64,000 nt of DNA from Beroe forskalii (lineage: Eukaryota > Ctenophora > Nuda > Beroida > Beroidae), in NCBI GenBank assembly GCA_011033025.1, contig WFMF01000065.1, positions 310,001-374,000 on the forward strand, written 5' to 3'. Position 1 is the stretch's first letter; every line of letters starts with the position of its first letter. The position numbers were made by a program, and so were the translations under genes. The notes under the pieces were generated by a model. That model ran no database searches. It was not told the origin of the DNA and saw nothing but the letters and a program-made list of their open reading frames with translations. Shown here piece after piece: positions 32,488 to 43,290 of this stretch.

Positions 32488-35400
32488 GCGGAGTTCGGAA
32501 CCCAGACAAGACCCTCCTCGTTACCAACAACTCCATCCGAAGACCGTCCACCGCTGCCAGCCCCGCCAACTCAGCCAATCAGACACCAGCAGTCAGAGGG
32601 GTGCTAAACGGAGCCATAGCCAGGAGTAAAGAAGTTAGGAGACAGGTTAGTACCATAGCAACAATATCATAGCAACCTTATCATAGCAACACAACAGTCA
32701 GAGGGGTGCTAAATGGAGCTATTGCTAGGAGTAAAGAAGTTAGGAGACAGGTTAGTAACTACCATAGTAACACACCAACGCACCATAGCAACCTTACCAT
32801 AGCAACCATATCATAGCAACACAACAGTCAGAGGGGTGCTAAATGGGGCTATAGCTAGCCGCTAGGAGTAAAGAAGTGAGGAGACAGGTTAGTAACTACC
32901 ATAGCAACCGAACCTACCATAGCAACCATATCATAGCAACCATGTCATATCAATACAGCAGTCAGAGGGGTGCTCAATGGAGCCATAGCCAGGAGTAAAG
33001 AAGTTAGGAGACAGGTTAGTAACTACCATAGCAACACACCATAGCAACCTACCATAGCAACCATATCATAGCAACCATACCATAGCAACCATATCATAGC
33101 AACACAACAGTCAGAGGGGTGCTCAACGGAGCAATTGCTAGGAGTAAAGAAGTCAGAAGACAGGTTAGTACCATAGCAACCCACCATAGCAAGGCACCAC
33201 ACCATAGCAACCAAACCATAGCAACCTTATCATAGCAACCTGGTATAGCAACACAACAGTCAGAGGGGTGCTAAATGGGGCCATATCGAGGAGCAAAGAA
33301 GTCGGGAACAGTTCAGTACCATAGGAACCCACCATAGCAACAAGAATCGCGCCTGCCGGAGCATTTCTCGTTTTCCGTTGTTCCCGTTTGCAGACGCTCC
33401 ATATTCCCTCTCTTATGTGCTTAATTTTACACGCGCACGCATGCGGGCGACTGGTTGGTCCGGATGCACGTAACAAATTCTACGCGCGCGCATTTGCAAC
33501 AATTCAACAGAACTCTGAAGATTCGTTTTGTTGCGTGCTGATTTCAGTATCATAACCATGAACTCCATTTCTGTTACGCGTTAAATTGTCATTGCTGTTG
33601 ATATCAAGCCATTGCAATTTATTAATTGTTGTATTTGTTGCGTCCCACCTCCTTTTGCATAATTCCAAGAGGTCAATAATCATGAAATGATGGCATGTAC
33701 CGCCACAGATATGACGAATTTACGCCTCAAATATAACGAATTCACGCCACAACCATTTTCCGGGCACTTTTCAGAATTAACAGTGCGGTTAAAGGTAGTA
33801 TACACAAATTATCTCATAATCCTCCAAACCACGTCTATTTTTCTAACACTCATTTGCCTTTTTGTAAAACAAAAATTTAGGCCTTGGGGAGGGAAAATAT
33901 CGTGATTATTAGTGATTAGAAATCCAATTGTAGAGAGTGGGAGGGGCTCTACAAAGTCAAAAGAGAGGGAATGTGCCAGGTGGTACAAAGGATCGTGAAA
34001 GGAGCTCGTGTTTCCGAAGCAGTTTTGCTACAATTCTAGAGTTTTTTTAATGATAAATAGGACGAGCCTTGTTGTCACAAACCTCGTTTATTGTAGCAAT
34101 AAAACTATGCTTCAAATCGAAAGAAATCCCTCTTCTTCACATCTCTACAGTGTTTCTGTTGCAATTCTGTCGTGTTTCTGTTGCAGTTTTCCAGCAATTC
34201 CACCGCTCTCCCACTGCAATATATCCCTCACATCTTGCATGTTTCAAGTATTTGTCTCGTACAATGGTTTACATCATCATGTCTCATAGTTCACATCATG
34301 TCCTGTAGTTTGTACATTTTAATGAGACTCCTTCATACCTCCGTGGTAGTGCAAGGCTCACCTGCAAAGACAGTGCAACATATGAAATGGTTGCCATAGC
34401 AACACACCATAGCAACAAAGACAGTGCAACCTATGAAATTGGAAATGTGCAAAGACAGCAACATATGAAATGGGAAATGTGCAAAGACAGCAACATATGA
34501 AATGGGAAATGTGCAAAGACAGTGCAACATATGAAATGGGAAATGTCTTTCATATCTGTCGTGCCATTTAAGGTATATTCATCGGCACATCATAAGAACC
34601 AGTTTACGTATACTGGAGACTTATTTAAAAATAAACTGAATTACGATAAGTCCCTGTTTTTTTATATCTTACAAACTCAGTCGAAAATATTTTCTGATAC
34701 AATTAATACGCCTTTTTCCATAAATATCCAATATTTGTGAATTGTTGCCCTAAAATTTGCATATTAATTTGACGAATTTTTCCGAACGGCGTTTCCCGGA
34801 AGTAATTACCGGTGTTTTCAAAAGGCTGTAAATATTTCCCCATAAAAGAATATATTTCTATGCGGAATTTTGGGAATTTTTATGCCCATATTTTGCACGG
34901 ACTCACAAAATAATTGTAATATGTTAATTGCATTATAGCATGTAAGCATTGTAGCCTCCCTATCGCACATATTCGAAAACTTGCCATTTGACATTTTGTT
35001 TAGAATTTAATAAATAAACTCACGATATTGTGAAAACCCTCTATTTAACCTGACTTGTAGTTGGACAGTACTTTATGTTACAGTACCCATAGCGCGGCGT
35101 TAAGCGACCAATCAGCTCCCTGGATTTACATGAAGCAGCGCGCTGATTGGCCAGCACTCATTCTGTCGCAGTGACGTCACCGTTTCTGTTACAGTGACCG
35201 TATATTTCCGGGTAGATTTCCTAATTTCATTACCGTCAGGAAGCAGGAACTCCAGGGGGAACACTCTTCCTGGGTTAGTTCATGGGGTAGGGGATTAGAT
35301 TATTCAGAGTGACGTCATTATCAGGGGTTAAAGTGGTGTGTTAATGACGTTATAAGCTGCTTTCTTCCCTTGCTCGACATGTGAGGTCTCAGCGGACATT

Positions 35401-38400
35401 GGACATTGAATTTCTATCGACCACTATATTCTCTTGTGTGTGTTTAGCAATTTGAGTGAATTGTGAGTCTTGCAGGACTCTGAGCTTTCAGTGAATAGAG
35501 AGTTTCAGAGCCTTTTCTGTGAAATGTAAGTCAGAATGTTCTATGAAATGGAAGTCTAAATGTCTGAAAGTTGTGTGAAATGTTACTCAGGTGTACGATT
35601 CGGCCTCTAATAGTTCTATGAAATGTAAGTCTTACAGTCAGAATGTTTCTGAAAGTCGTGACCAGCTAGACAACGCTTCGGTCTGTTCCTGGCTCTTTAA
35701 TAAGTCTTCAGTGTGAACATTTGCGTGACTGCCACTACCACCTTTGTTCCAGGGTTTTTGTTTTTTGTTTGTCTTTGTCAGGGTCTGTTTGTATGTCTGT
35801 ATGTTTTTGTCAGGGTCTGTCTGTGTGTTTGTTTGTTTTTGTCAGAGTCTGTCTGTGTGTTTGTGCGTCTGTCTGTCTGTTTTTTCAAAGGATGGAAGTG
35901 TGTTTGTGTCTAGGTCTATAGATGTATTTCTTTACTTCTTTGTATGATTTTCGAAGGTCTGTCTGTATGTCTGTATCTTTTATCAGGGTCTGTTTGTGTG
36001 TTTGCCTGTTTTTCAGGCCTGTTTATTTGTTTTTCAGTCTGTTTTTGTTAGGATCTGTCTGTTTGCAGTGTGTTTGTCTGTCTGGTTTCATCAGGGTTTT
36101 CTGTTGGTGACAAGCTCTTTCTCTGCATTTCTACAATTAGTGTCTGCTTTGGAATTTAGGTGTTTATATTTGTCAAGACAGTTGTTTCTTCCTACCTTCG
36201 TGTCTTGAAACATTCCTTGCACTAAGCTTGGAGTCGTTCAGATGTACGTGACAACCTAGTCTGTCACGTGACTTTTCTGACACGTGATTTGTGTGTGACT
36301 TTTCTCGTCTCGAGGAAGGAGGGTTCTAACTCCTCAAGAAGCACTGATAGTGACTCTTCTCCACTTAGGATAACGAGTAGTCAAGGAGAGAGAAAGAGTA
36401 AATCAGGAAGTCTGAATATTAAGAGGTACTTTCTATTAAGTTAGAGTCATTAACGAGTTACACCCTGTGAAATGCGTCCTATGAATATCAGTAGTATTAG
36501 AGTCGAAAAGAGGTGCTTTCCCATGACAAATACCGGAAATTTAGTGTATTTATCGTCAATCAAAGAGGCATTATATGCCAATTTCCATCTTCCTAATCAT
36601 TTAAACACTTTCCAACAAGTATCAGTTCAGTCACTCAGCACCTCCCAGCTTCCCTCTCTAATACTCTAACAGTATAATATTTCCTGTGAGAATACAGCAT
36701 CGACAGGAGTAGCTCTCATTATATATTACGGGGGGAGCTCCTAAATCCTGAGCAATTACCACCAAAACGTGTGTCGTTTATATAACACTGAGAGATCAGT
36801 GTGTGAGTAGTAATATATTGTAGGAGGGGGTGTAATATATGGAAATTAAACTGCCTTTTGTAAGTAGGGGATCTCTTTTCTTGGGTACTTAGACAACACT
36901 TGGACTAATTTGGGGGAATGGGGGAGGGTGGGGTGTCGTTTGAAAGCTAATCATTTTGCTTCAATTTACTGAAATCATGAAATGGAGCTTTTAGCACCGC
37001 TAGATCTCCTTCGACGTTGGGGAGGGGAGGTCAATAAAAATAATACTGCAAGGGTAAACAGGATAAAACAGTACTGAAATTATTCCATGTCTCTCCTATC
37101 TCAGTATTTCAGGCGAGTGTACGATGTACATGGTAATGTACATTGTACAGTGTATTCAGGGATGTATACATTATGCATTTTAAAATGAGATGTATTAATC
37201 ATACCTTTTCAGGCAAGGAGGGCTGCCCTTCAAGACGCAGTAGAGAATCTGAAGATAACTCGCAGAGAATCGTCCCTAACAGCCGTAAACGTGGAGGACA
37301 ACAACTCAATATCACACAGCCATAGCAACAGGTATATTGCCATAGCAACCTAGCCTTAGCAACAACTCAATATCACACAGCCATAGCAACAGGCATACTG
37401 CCACAGTAACCTGGTCATAGCAACAGTCATAGCAACCTGCAACAAGTTAAGACGTTTTCAAAGTAACCTAGCCTTAACAGCAGTAGTCATGTCAACTATC
37501 ATTAACTCCCATAGCAACGTATTCCCTAGCAACCACTCTCCCTTCAGAGGGTCTGTTGTGTCAGTAGAAGAGACACCAGGAGACAAGACGCCAGGAGGAG
37601 GTTTCACCACATTCCGTAACGCCGTACAGCGAGCATACGATGCTGTGGGGGACCCAGAGAAGGAGGGAGTTAATCAGGAGGATATCACAGACATCCTGTC
37701 TAAGTTGGGGTATAATGAGGAGGATAGGGAGACACAGAACATACTGACAGCTGCTGCCAGCCTAACGGATAAACAGAACATGAAGTTCCAAGAGGTGAGT
37801 CTGTAGCTGCCAGTCTAACGGATAAACAGAACATGAAGTTCCAAGAGGTAAGTCTGTAGCTGCCAGCCTAACGGACAAACAGAACATGAAGTTCCAAGAG
37901 GTGAGTCTGTAGCTGCCAGTCTAACGGATAAACAGAACATGAAGTTCCAAGAGGTAAGTCTGTAGCTGCCAGCCTAACGGACAAACAGAACATGAAGTTC
38001 CAAGAGGTGAGTCTGTAGCTGCCAGTCTAACGGACAAACAGAACATGAAGTTCCAAGAGGTGAGTCTGTCGCTGCCAGCCTAACGGACAAACAGAACATG
38101 AAGTTCCAAGAGGTAAGTCTGTAGCTGCCAGCCTAACGGACAAACAGAACATGAAATTCCAAGAGGTAAGTCTGTCCCTGTCAGTCTAACGGACAAACAG
38201 AACATGAAGTTCCAAGAGGTAAGTCTGTAGCTGCCAGTCTAACGGACAAACAGAACATGAAGTTCCAAGAGGTAAGTCTGTCGCTGCCAGCCTAACGGAC
38301 AAACAGAACATGAAGTTCCAAGAGGTGAGTCTGTAGCTGCCAGTCTAACGGACAAACAGAACATGAAGTTCCAAGAGGTGAGTCTGTCGCTGCCAGCCTA

Positions 38401-41227
38401 ACGGACAAACAGAACATGAAGTTCCAAGAGGTGAGTCTGTCGCTGCCAGTCTAACGGACAAACAGAACATGAAGTTCCAAGAGGTGAGTCTGTCAGCTGC
38501 CAGCCTAACGGACAAACAGAACATGAAGTTCCAAGAGTTGATTTTAGGGGAAGAAATGACTAAAAGAGTAAATGAGAGAATTTCAGGATGAAGTTTTGCA
38601 GGAAGTGTATTGGTTTGACTGAAATTTATTCTTTTTCTGTGTGCCTGTGAAGTGTAAATCAAATAAAGTGGCTGCCCGCTGAAATCCTGATCGTACTTTC
38701 TTATCTAATCTTTCTTGTATGATTTCCTTCTGGCTTCCTTATTTTTCATTATTTTTCATCCATTGTCTTGTAACACCGGTATTCAAAACTCTTATTTCCC
38801 TACTCTGGCATTTTCTCGTAATACTGGTATAGTCTAAAACTTCGGTATTTTCTCGCAGGTGTCCTAAAACACGCTTAATTCTCGTACTCTCGTCTCTCGT
38901 AGGTATTCATTCCATTTCTAAAACACACGTATTCTCTCCTAATTCAGACATTCTATTCTCGTATTTTCTCGCAACTCATTCTATTTACGAGATTTATTCC
39001 GTAACACGTCTATTTTCTCCGGTAGGTGTTCAAGTTGGTGGTTGGAAGGAACGAGGAAGAGACTCTAGCTGACATTACTAACGCCTTCCAGATATTCGAT
39101 AGGAATGACGACGGCAGACTCCAAACCAAAGACCTGCACAGGTTTATATTTTGATTTAAAAAACACAGTACAAAGTTTCTGTGATTACATAAACTCATGT
39201 CTCTGTGTTTTTGAGGAGCTGCCACTGTCCCGATTGTCTCTTACTCAGAAAAAACAGTGAATTGTGACAGGGAAATGAACAGGTATTGTACCAGTTTAAA
39301 CATGGAGTGACCCCATCAGTTCACCATTCTAAAGCATGATAGCTTTAGCTGCCTTGAGTTTATATGTACAGGATCGTATTATTTTGCAATATATATTTCA
39401 GCGTTTTTTGTGTTTTTAACCACACACTAATAAAATGTTCGTGGCATGTCACACACTTGTTAACAGTTCATAAATATCCCAACCAGAGCCTGGTAGCATA
39501 TATTATATCGTACTGGAATCTACCGACGTATGCGGAATTTAATGGTTGTACTTCTTAACAATACTCCCTAGGATTTTGTAGAACTATGTACTGAAAGACG
39601 AAGTGCACGATGCCGACATTTATTCTTATGTTGGCATGATCATGATTATGCCTGGTAGTGTCAGGGTGGTATCGGGTGGAATCATCTGATGTCGGCTGGA
39701 ATCATTGGGTATGAGGGATAGGATGGTATCATGTAGATATGAGGGTATGCAAACAGATTGCCTGCATACCCTGACCCGTATATCATGGGTACAGTTATGC
39801 ACAGTGCATTTGGATTTGACTACTGCAAGACAATGTCATTGTGCTCATTCATAATCATGTTTATTCATGTCATGGCTAATGTGAGAGTAGCCGAGGAATA
39901 CTCACATCTCAAAAATCTCATGCAGCGTTAAAAGGGGGCTAATGAGGGATTCTTGCATATCCATAACCCCGTGATACTAGTAGATGCCGCAAAGCAATGT
40001 CATAATTCAGGGGGTATGATTCAGGGGGTATGCATTCAGATTCTGAGATAAGTTCCTTGCCATACAGCGCTCAATAAGATCACATTCTGCCTTTGAACGG
40101 GTTAATTAAGGATGCAATACCCTAACTAGTTGTTAAATACAAAATCTCAGAAATACAAGGCAGTCAGACACCAAGAACTAATTGACAGGTCTAACCATAT
40201 CGTTCTAACCAGATACAGAGCAGCCAGGCTTCCATTCAACACCTGAAAGCTGAAGTACCTGATATATATCCTCATCAAATTCCGACAGGTCAAACCATAT
40301 TTTGCTCTAACACCAGATATATCACAGCCGTTAATTTGTGTGACGCAGATACTCTCTTCAGTTCGTGGCATTTCATTTTCGCACCGCTTCACTCTGGGAT
40401 ATCCATAGCTGTTTTTCCGGTGTTTTATTAGGGACGGTGTTAATGAGCAGATAACTGCACAGGCACACTTCGTGTTAAACCGGAAATAGGCGGTGTGGCG
40501 TCATCAACTTACTACTTTGAGCTAAAATAATGACGTCATCAGAACCGCATGTTTCTGGTGGAAGCCAAAATTGGAGTTTTCTAGAAGTGATATTCTGCAC
40601 GCGGTTCTAAGCAGTGACGACGGTTTCAGCTTACGCAAAACGCTGGATTCTGTGGAAAAACTTCCTTTCCTCTACCCACGGGTTTTTCCGGTTTAAGACA
40701 CTTCCAGTATGGAAAATCCCTAAACGATGACTTTTTCAGGTTTTGGTGCGCTCTTACCTGTCTTTCATCTGTTTATGTCATACAAATTGCAGAAACAAAC
40801 TAATATTTCAGATCCTTTGGAAGTTTAAACAATACGAAACCCCACTACTATAATGTTAATAGTATAATTACGGGGCTTACACTCTCAAATCCCAATTATC
40901 AGGGCCCCAACTCTTATATCTCACAACTCCAATTTACCACAGGGCCCTAAGAGTAAATCGCATCCCATTATCAGGGTCCAACTCTCATCCCTTACATTGT
41001 AATCCCAATTTACTAGGGCCCTCACTCGTATCGGAGATGACCCCCTCACAGAAGAAGAGTTCGAGGAGATCCTTTACCTTGCCGAACTGGACCCAGACCT
41101 CGAAGCCTTCTTCGACTACAAGGAGCTGACCAGCCGGAAACTGGCGCTAAGTTACTCGAGTTCTGCCACCAAAAGTGAGACTTATTTACTGGCCGCGGAT
41201 GAGCTACCGAGCCTGCTACATGTGTGA
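32488..41227 (+). CDS. EF-hand calcium-binding protein, five 3' exons
   Basis: Exons 32488-32645, 37213-37331, 37548-37794, 39026-39141 and 41017-41227 (stop TGA) all have AG/GT borders and keep one frame, giving about 283 residues. The first two exons are basic and low in hydrophobics ('AIARSKEVRRQ', 'ARRAALQDAVENLKITRRES'). Exon 3 has 'FRNAVQRAYDAV' and 'EDITDILSKLGY', a degenerate EF-hand-like part. Exon 4 holds a canonical loop DRNDDGRLQTKD, and exon 5 continues 'ALTRIGDDPLTEEEFEEIL' and 'DYKEL', as in the calmodulin/centrin superfamily. The exact orthologue is not known. The start codon lies upstream and is not identified. The 3' ends of exons 1, 2 and 3, with their splice donors, are repeated into the introns, and the introns carry many CCATAGCAAC words. 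Role inferred: a calcium sensor. Confidence 0.85.
32589..33316 (+). repeat. Exon-end repeat with splice donors, 6 copies
   Basis: The last ~53 bp of the 32488-32645 exon ('cagtcagaggggtgctaaa' to 'gttaggagacag') plus donor GTTAGT recur in the following intron. Donors are at 32646 (true), 32751, 32888, 33015 and 33164; a sixth copy near 33311 has GTTCAG. Copies are separated by 50-95 bp of CCATAGCAAC repeats. The core length is not a multiple of three, so use of a later copy would change the frame. Confidence 0.9.
34340..34550. repeat. Short tandem repeat, ~36-bp unit
   Basis: Four to five units containing 'caaagacagtgcaacatatg' and 'aaatgggaaatgtg', interrupted by CCATAGCAACA words. Confidence 0.8.
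34390..34403. promoter_or_regulatory. X-box-like palindrome GTTGCCATAGCAAC
   Basis: This fits the RFX-factor X-box (two inverted half-sites, GTTGCC and GGCAAC-like). Half-sites (CCATAGCAAC) are abundant in this gene's introns. A similar site, 'attgccatagcaac', occurs at about 37336. Function not shown. Confidence 0.35.
35310..35352 (-). promoter_or_regulatory. Paired CRE-like module, copy 5
   Basis: TGACGTCATTATCA at 35310 and TTAATGACGTTA ending 35352, 35 bp between octamer starts. An inverted CCAAT pair (35107 ACCAATCAG; 35138 GCGCGCTGATTGGCC) lies 200 bp before it, as for copy 4. A single TGACGTCA also lies at 35171. Confidence 0.5.
35760..36085. repeat. TG/TCTG-rich minisatellite
   Basis: Degenerate 45-bp-scale units 'tttgtcagggtctgtctgtg' plus 'tgtttgtttg'. 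Open frames in all three registers are repeat artefacts. Confidence 0.8.
37299..37392 (+). repeat. Exon-end duplication with second (GC) donor
   Basis: The end of the 37213-37331 exon ('caacaactcaatatcacaca' to 'gcaacag', donor GTATAT at 37332) is repeated once 61 bp later, where it is followed by GCATAC at 37393. Confidence 0.88.
37756..38545 (+). repeat. 53-bp exon-end minisatellite with 14 splice donors
   Basis: The last ~39 bp of the 37548-37794 exon, plus 14 bp of intron including the donor, form a 53-bp unit repeated 15 times. GTGAGT or GTAAGT stands at 37795 and then every 53 bp to 38484 (14 donors); the fifteenth unit has GTTGAT near 38538. Units differ at few positions (gcc/gtc, gat/gac, gtg/gta, tag/tcg). 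In the exon frame, reading past the true donor meets TAG after three codons, so later donors would give a truncated product. Confidence 0.95.
40496..40538 (+). promoter_or_regulatory. Paired CRE-like module, copy 6
   Basis: TGGCGTCA at 40496 and TGACGTCA at 40531 (35 bp). The sequence between ('tcaacttactactttgagc') aligns well with the reverse complement of copy 4. It lies in the last intron of the EF-hand gene. Confidence 0.5.
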
Positions 41228-41305
41228 TAGGAGAGAGAGCTACACTTTGTAGTGTGAAAGTAAGCGTATGTGTGTGAATGGGGTGCAATGTTGAATGATG
41301 CATGT

Positions 41306-41475
41306 AACTGTGGTGTCTCGACTCTTTCGTGCGCGGCGCATAACGACGCGAGTTGTGCTTTTTGTTGCGCGCAAATCTGCTTTATTCCTTAGTTGCATGG
41401 GAAGCAAATTTACGCGCAGCAAAAAGCGCATTCACTCCGCGCACGAAAGAGTCGGGAAACCACGGTGAAACTTAT
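41306..41475. repeat. Foldback repeat, ~75-bp imperfect arms
   Basis: 'cgactctttcgtgcgcgg' on the left pairs with 'cgcgcacgaaagagtcg' on the right, and 'gctttttgttgcgcgcaaat' pairs with 'atttacgcgcagcaaaaagc'. Just downstream of the EF-hand stop codon; MITE-like. Confidence 0.6.
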
Positions 41476-42213
41476 AAGTGGGTGCATGAAAATGATTAAG
41501 GAAATTACAACGGGAAATTATGTGTGCAAGGAATTTGGTAGAGTGAATGAAATTGTGTGTAATTTAATGGTGATGAATTTTATGCATTTTAACTTTTAGT
41601 TAAGTGCATATAAGATGAATGCAAGAGAATGTGCCATAATGTGCATGGGAAATGGACTAAGATTCGTAAGTGCATGGGAACTGAATGCATGAAACAATTT
41701 CAAAACCATTTCGCCAGAGAAAAACAGATTACGATATAAAGTTACTGTATTCAAAAAAAAGGAAAAAAGGAAAAAAAAAGTTATTGTATGACTTATGACA
41801 TATTTTATCGCTGAAATTCATCGCTATTATTCTTTTATAGCTTGTGTTTCGCAAACGAACTCCTGTATTTTCAATCACCTCCATTATTTTACAATCTGCA
41901 TGTAGACGTTTTTCCGATTGATTACGTACGAAAGATAGTCTCTACCCTTTCAGAAGTGGTTGGTCACGGTCCTGGGAAACGCAGCAGTTTACTATCCAAG
42001 TGGAACAAAGTGCCGCCCGATATCTCCCGGAAAATGAGCAAAAAATAACCCCGACTACCATCAGCGACCCAAAAGAGCGTATATATCTGTAACGTGAACT
42101 TGAGTTATAAGTTTACTCGAGTCCAAGAGATAACATGGACAGAATCACAGCTCCGTAAAAATGTGACTGGTGATAGAAGTCCCCACAAAATGAGGCTGGT
42201 GAGAATCTAATGC
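41476..42213. other. Intergenic, no gene seen
   Basis: AT-rich sequence with a poly-A-rich stretch at 41751-41780. Small plus-strand frame at 41842-42048 has no recognisable family. Confidence 0.4.
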
Positions 42214-42425
42214 TTACAGTTCTGCGTGATATTCGGCTTCGAGCACTTCAGGAGGAATCTCTGAGAATTTCACTGCCAATTGTGTTCGGCGAATGAACAC
42301 AGCTATTGTGTTGACTATATTGAGATATGCAGATCCTACGAGGCCACTGTATATAGTACCGGCTTGTGACATGACTTTGGTATTGATTATATTGAGGGCA
42401 ATAGTTTTGAACTTGACTTGGAATT
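42214..42425 (-). CDS. Possible orphan terminal exon, membrane-like
   Basis: A minus-strand frame of about 70 codons ends at TAA (42214-42216). It has a hydrophobic run with 'GTIYSGLVGSAYLNIVNT' followed by basic residues ('FIRRTQL') and an acidic tail ('PPEVLEAEYH'), a layout like the last membrane helix and cytosolic tail of a transporter. It lies downstream of the SLC18B1-like gene on the same strand. There is no strong polypyrimidine acceptor, and I recognise no homologue, so this is weakly supported. Confidence 0.22.
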
Positions 42426-43290
42426 GACTCTAATTTGCACCAATGTTTTGGCCAAAATCAAAAACTAACTCCAATTCCTCTCAATTCTTCAATTTCTAAA
42501 ACTATTTTCGCTCTTTCTATGAAACTTAATAAATCTAAAAGCATATTCTGTTTTACAGGTGGATAATTTAATGTTAAAATTCATCTTTAATTCAACTTTA
42601 GAATGATGACGTTGGAACTTTGCCGGTTTTTTAGATGATACGCAACAAAAATCGCATCAAATTAAAATTTGTACTTGCTTCAGAGGTTGAAGATCTCATT
42701 TATATGAAATTAAATGTATACAACTCTAGTCTCCAGTAAAAACTCTATTTTTTAATGCCGTAGTGAACTTATAAAATATTCATTTGAATTACAAAACATT
42801 AAACCACTGTTTCACTGTACGTTTTCTATGTAGCCTAATACTCCAATTCAAAAACTAAACTCAAATAAAACAATGATTTATTAGTAACTGTTTGAACAAA
42901 TTTTATTACAATTTCATACTCCAATAGAATTTAGAGGGCTTCAGTACACAGTACCTCCTCTGGAAAAACCATAACAATTGGCATTTTCAATAAACAAAAT
43001 CAGTAAACAAATAAACAATGAACTAAATCAGTTGAATTAGCACTAAATTTCACTCTGTAGAGCGAGGCCAGTTCCATATATGTCACAACGTTCTCTTTTC
43101 TTGTCAAAGTCTATGAATCTTGTAACAAAATCTTGAAATAAAAAACAAAATCTAGATCAAACTTATCTCTATATTTATTTCTGTTATTCCCGCTCATTGA
43201 CTAGCCAGCTAAACGCCGCTCTCGATCTGGCGATCTTTTTCACATATCAGCGTATCAATTTCACGATAAAACCGTGTTTGGCTTATCTCT

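Larger units (their letters stand above)
33317..37212 (+). other. Intron 1 remainder of the EF-hand gene
   Basis: Holds several small repeats (34340-34550, 35760-36085), one paired-CRE module (35310), an X-box-like palindrome (34390) and CACGTGAC E-boxes (36248-36290). No further exon seen. Confidence 0.5.

Noticed and set aside
37756..38545. CRISPR-like regular repeat
   Set aside because: Unit is continuous (no unique spacers), matches the exon end, and the DNA is eukaryotic.
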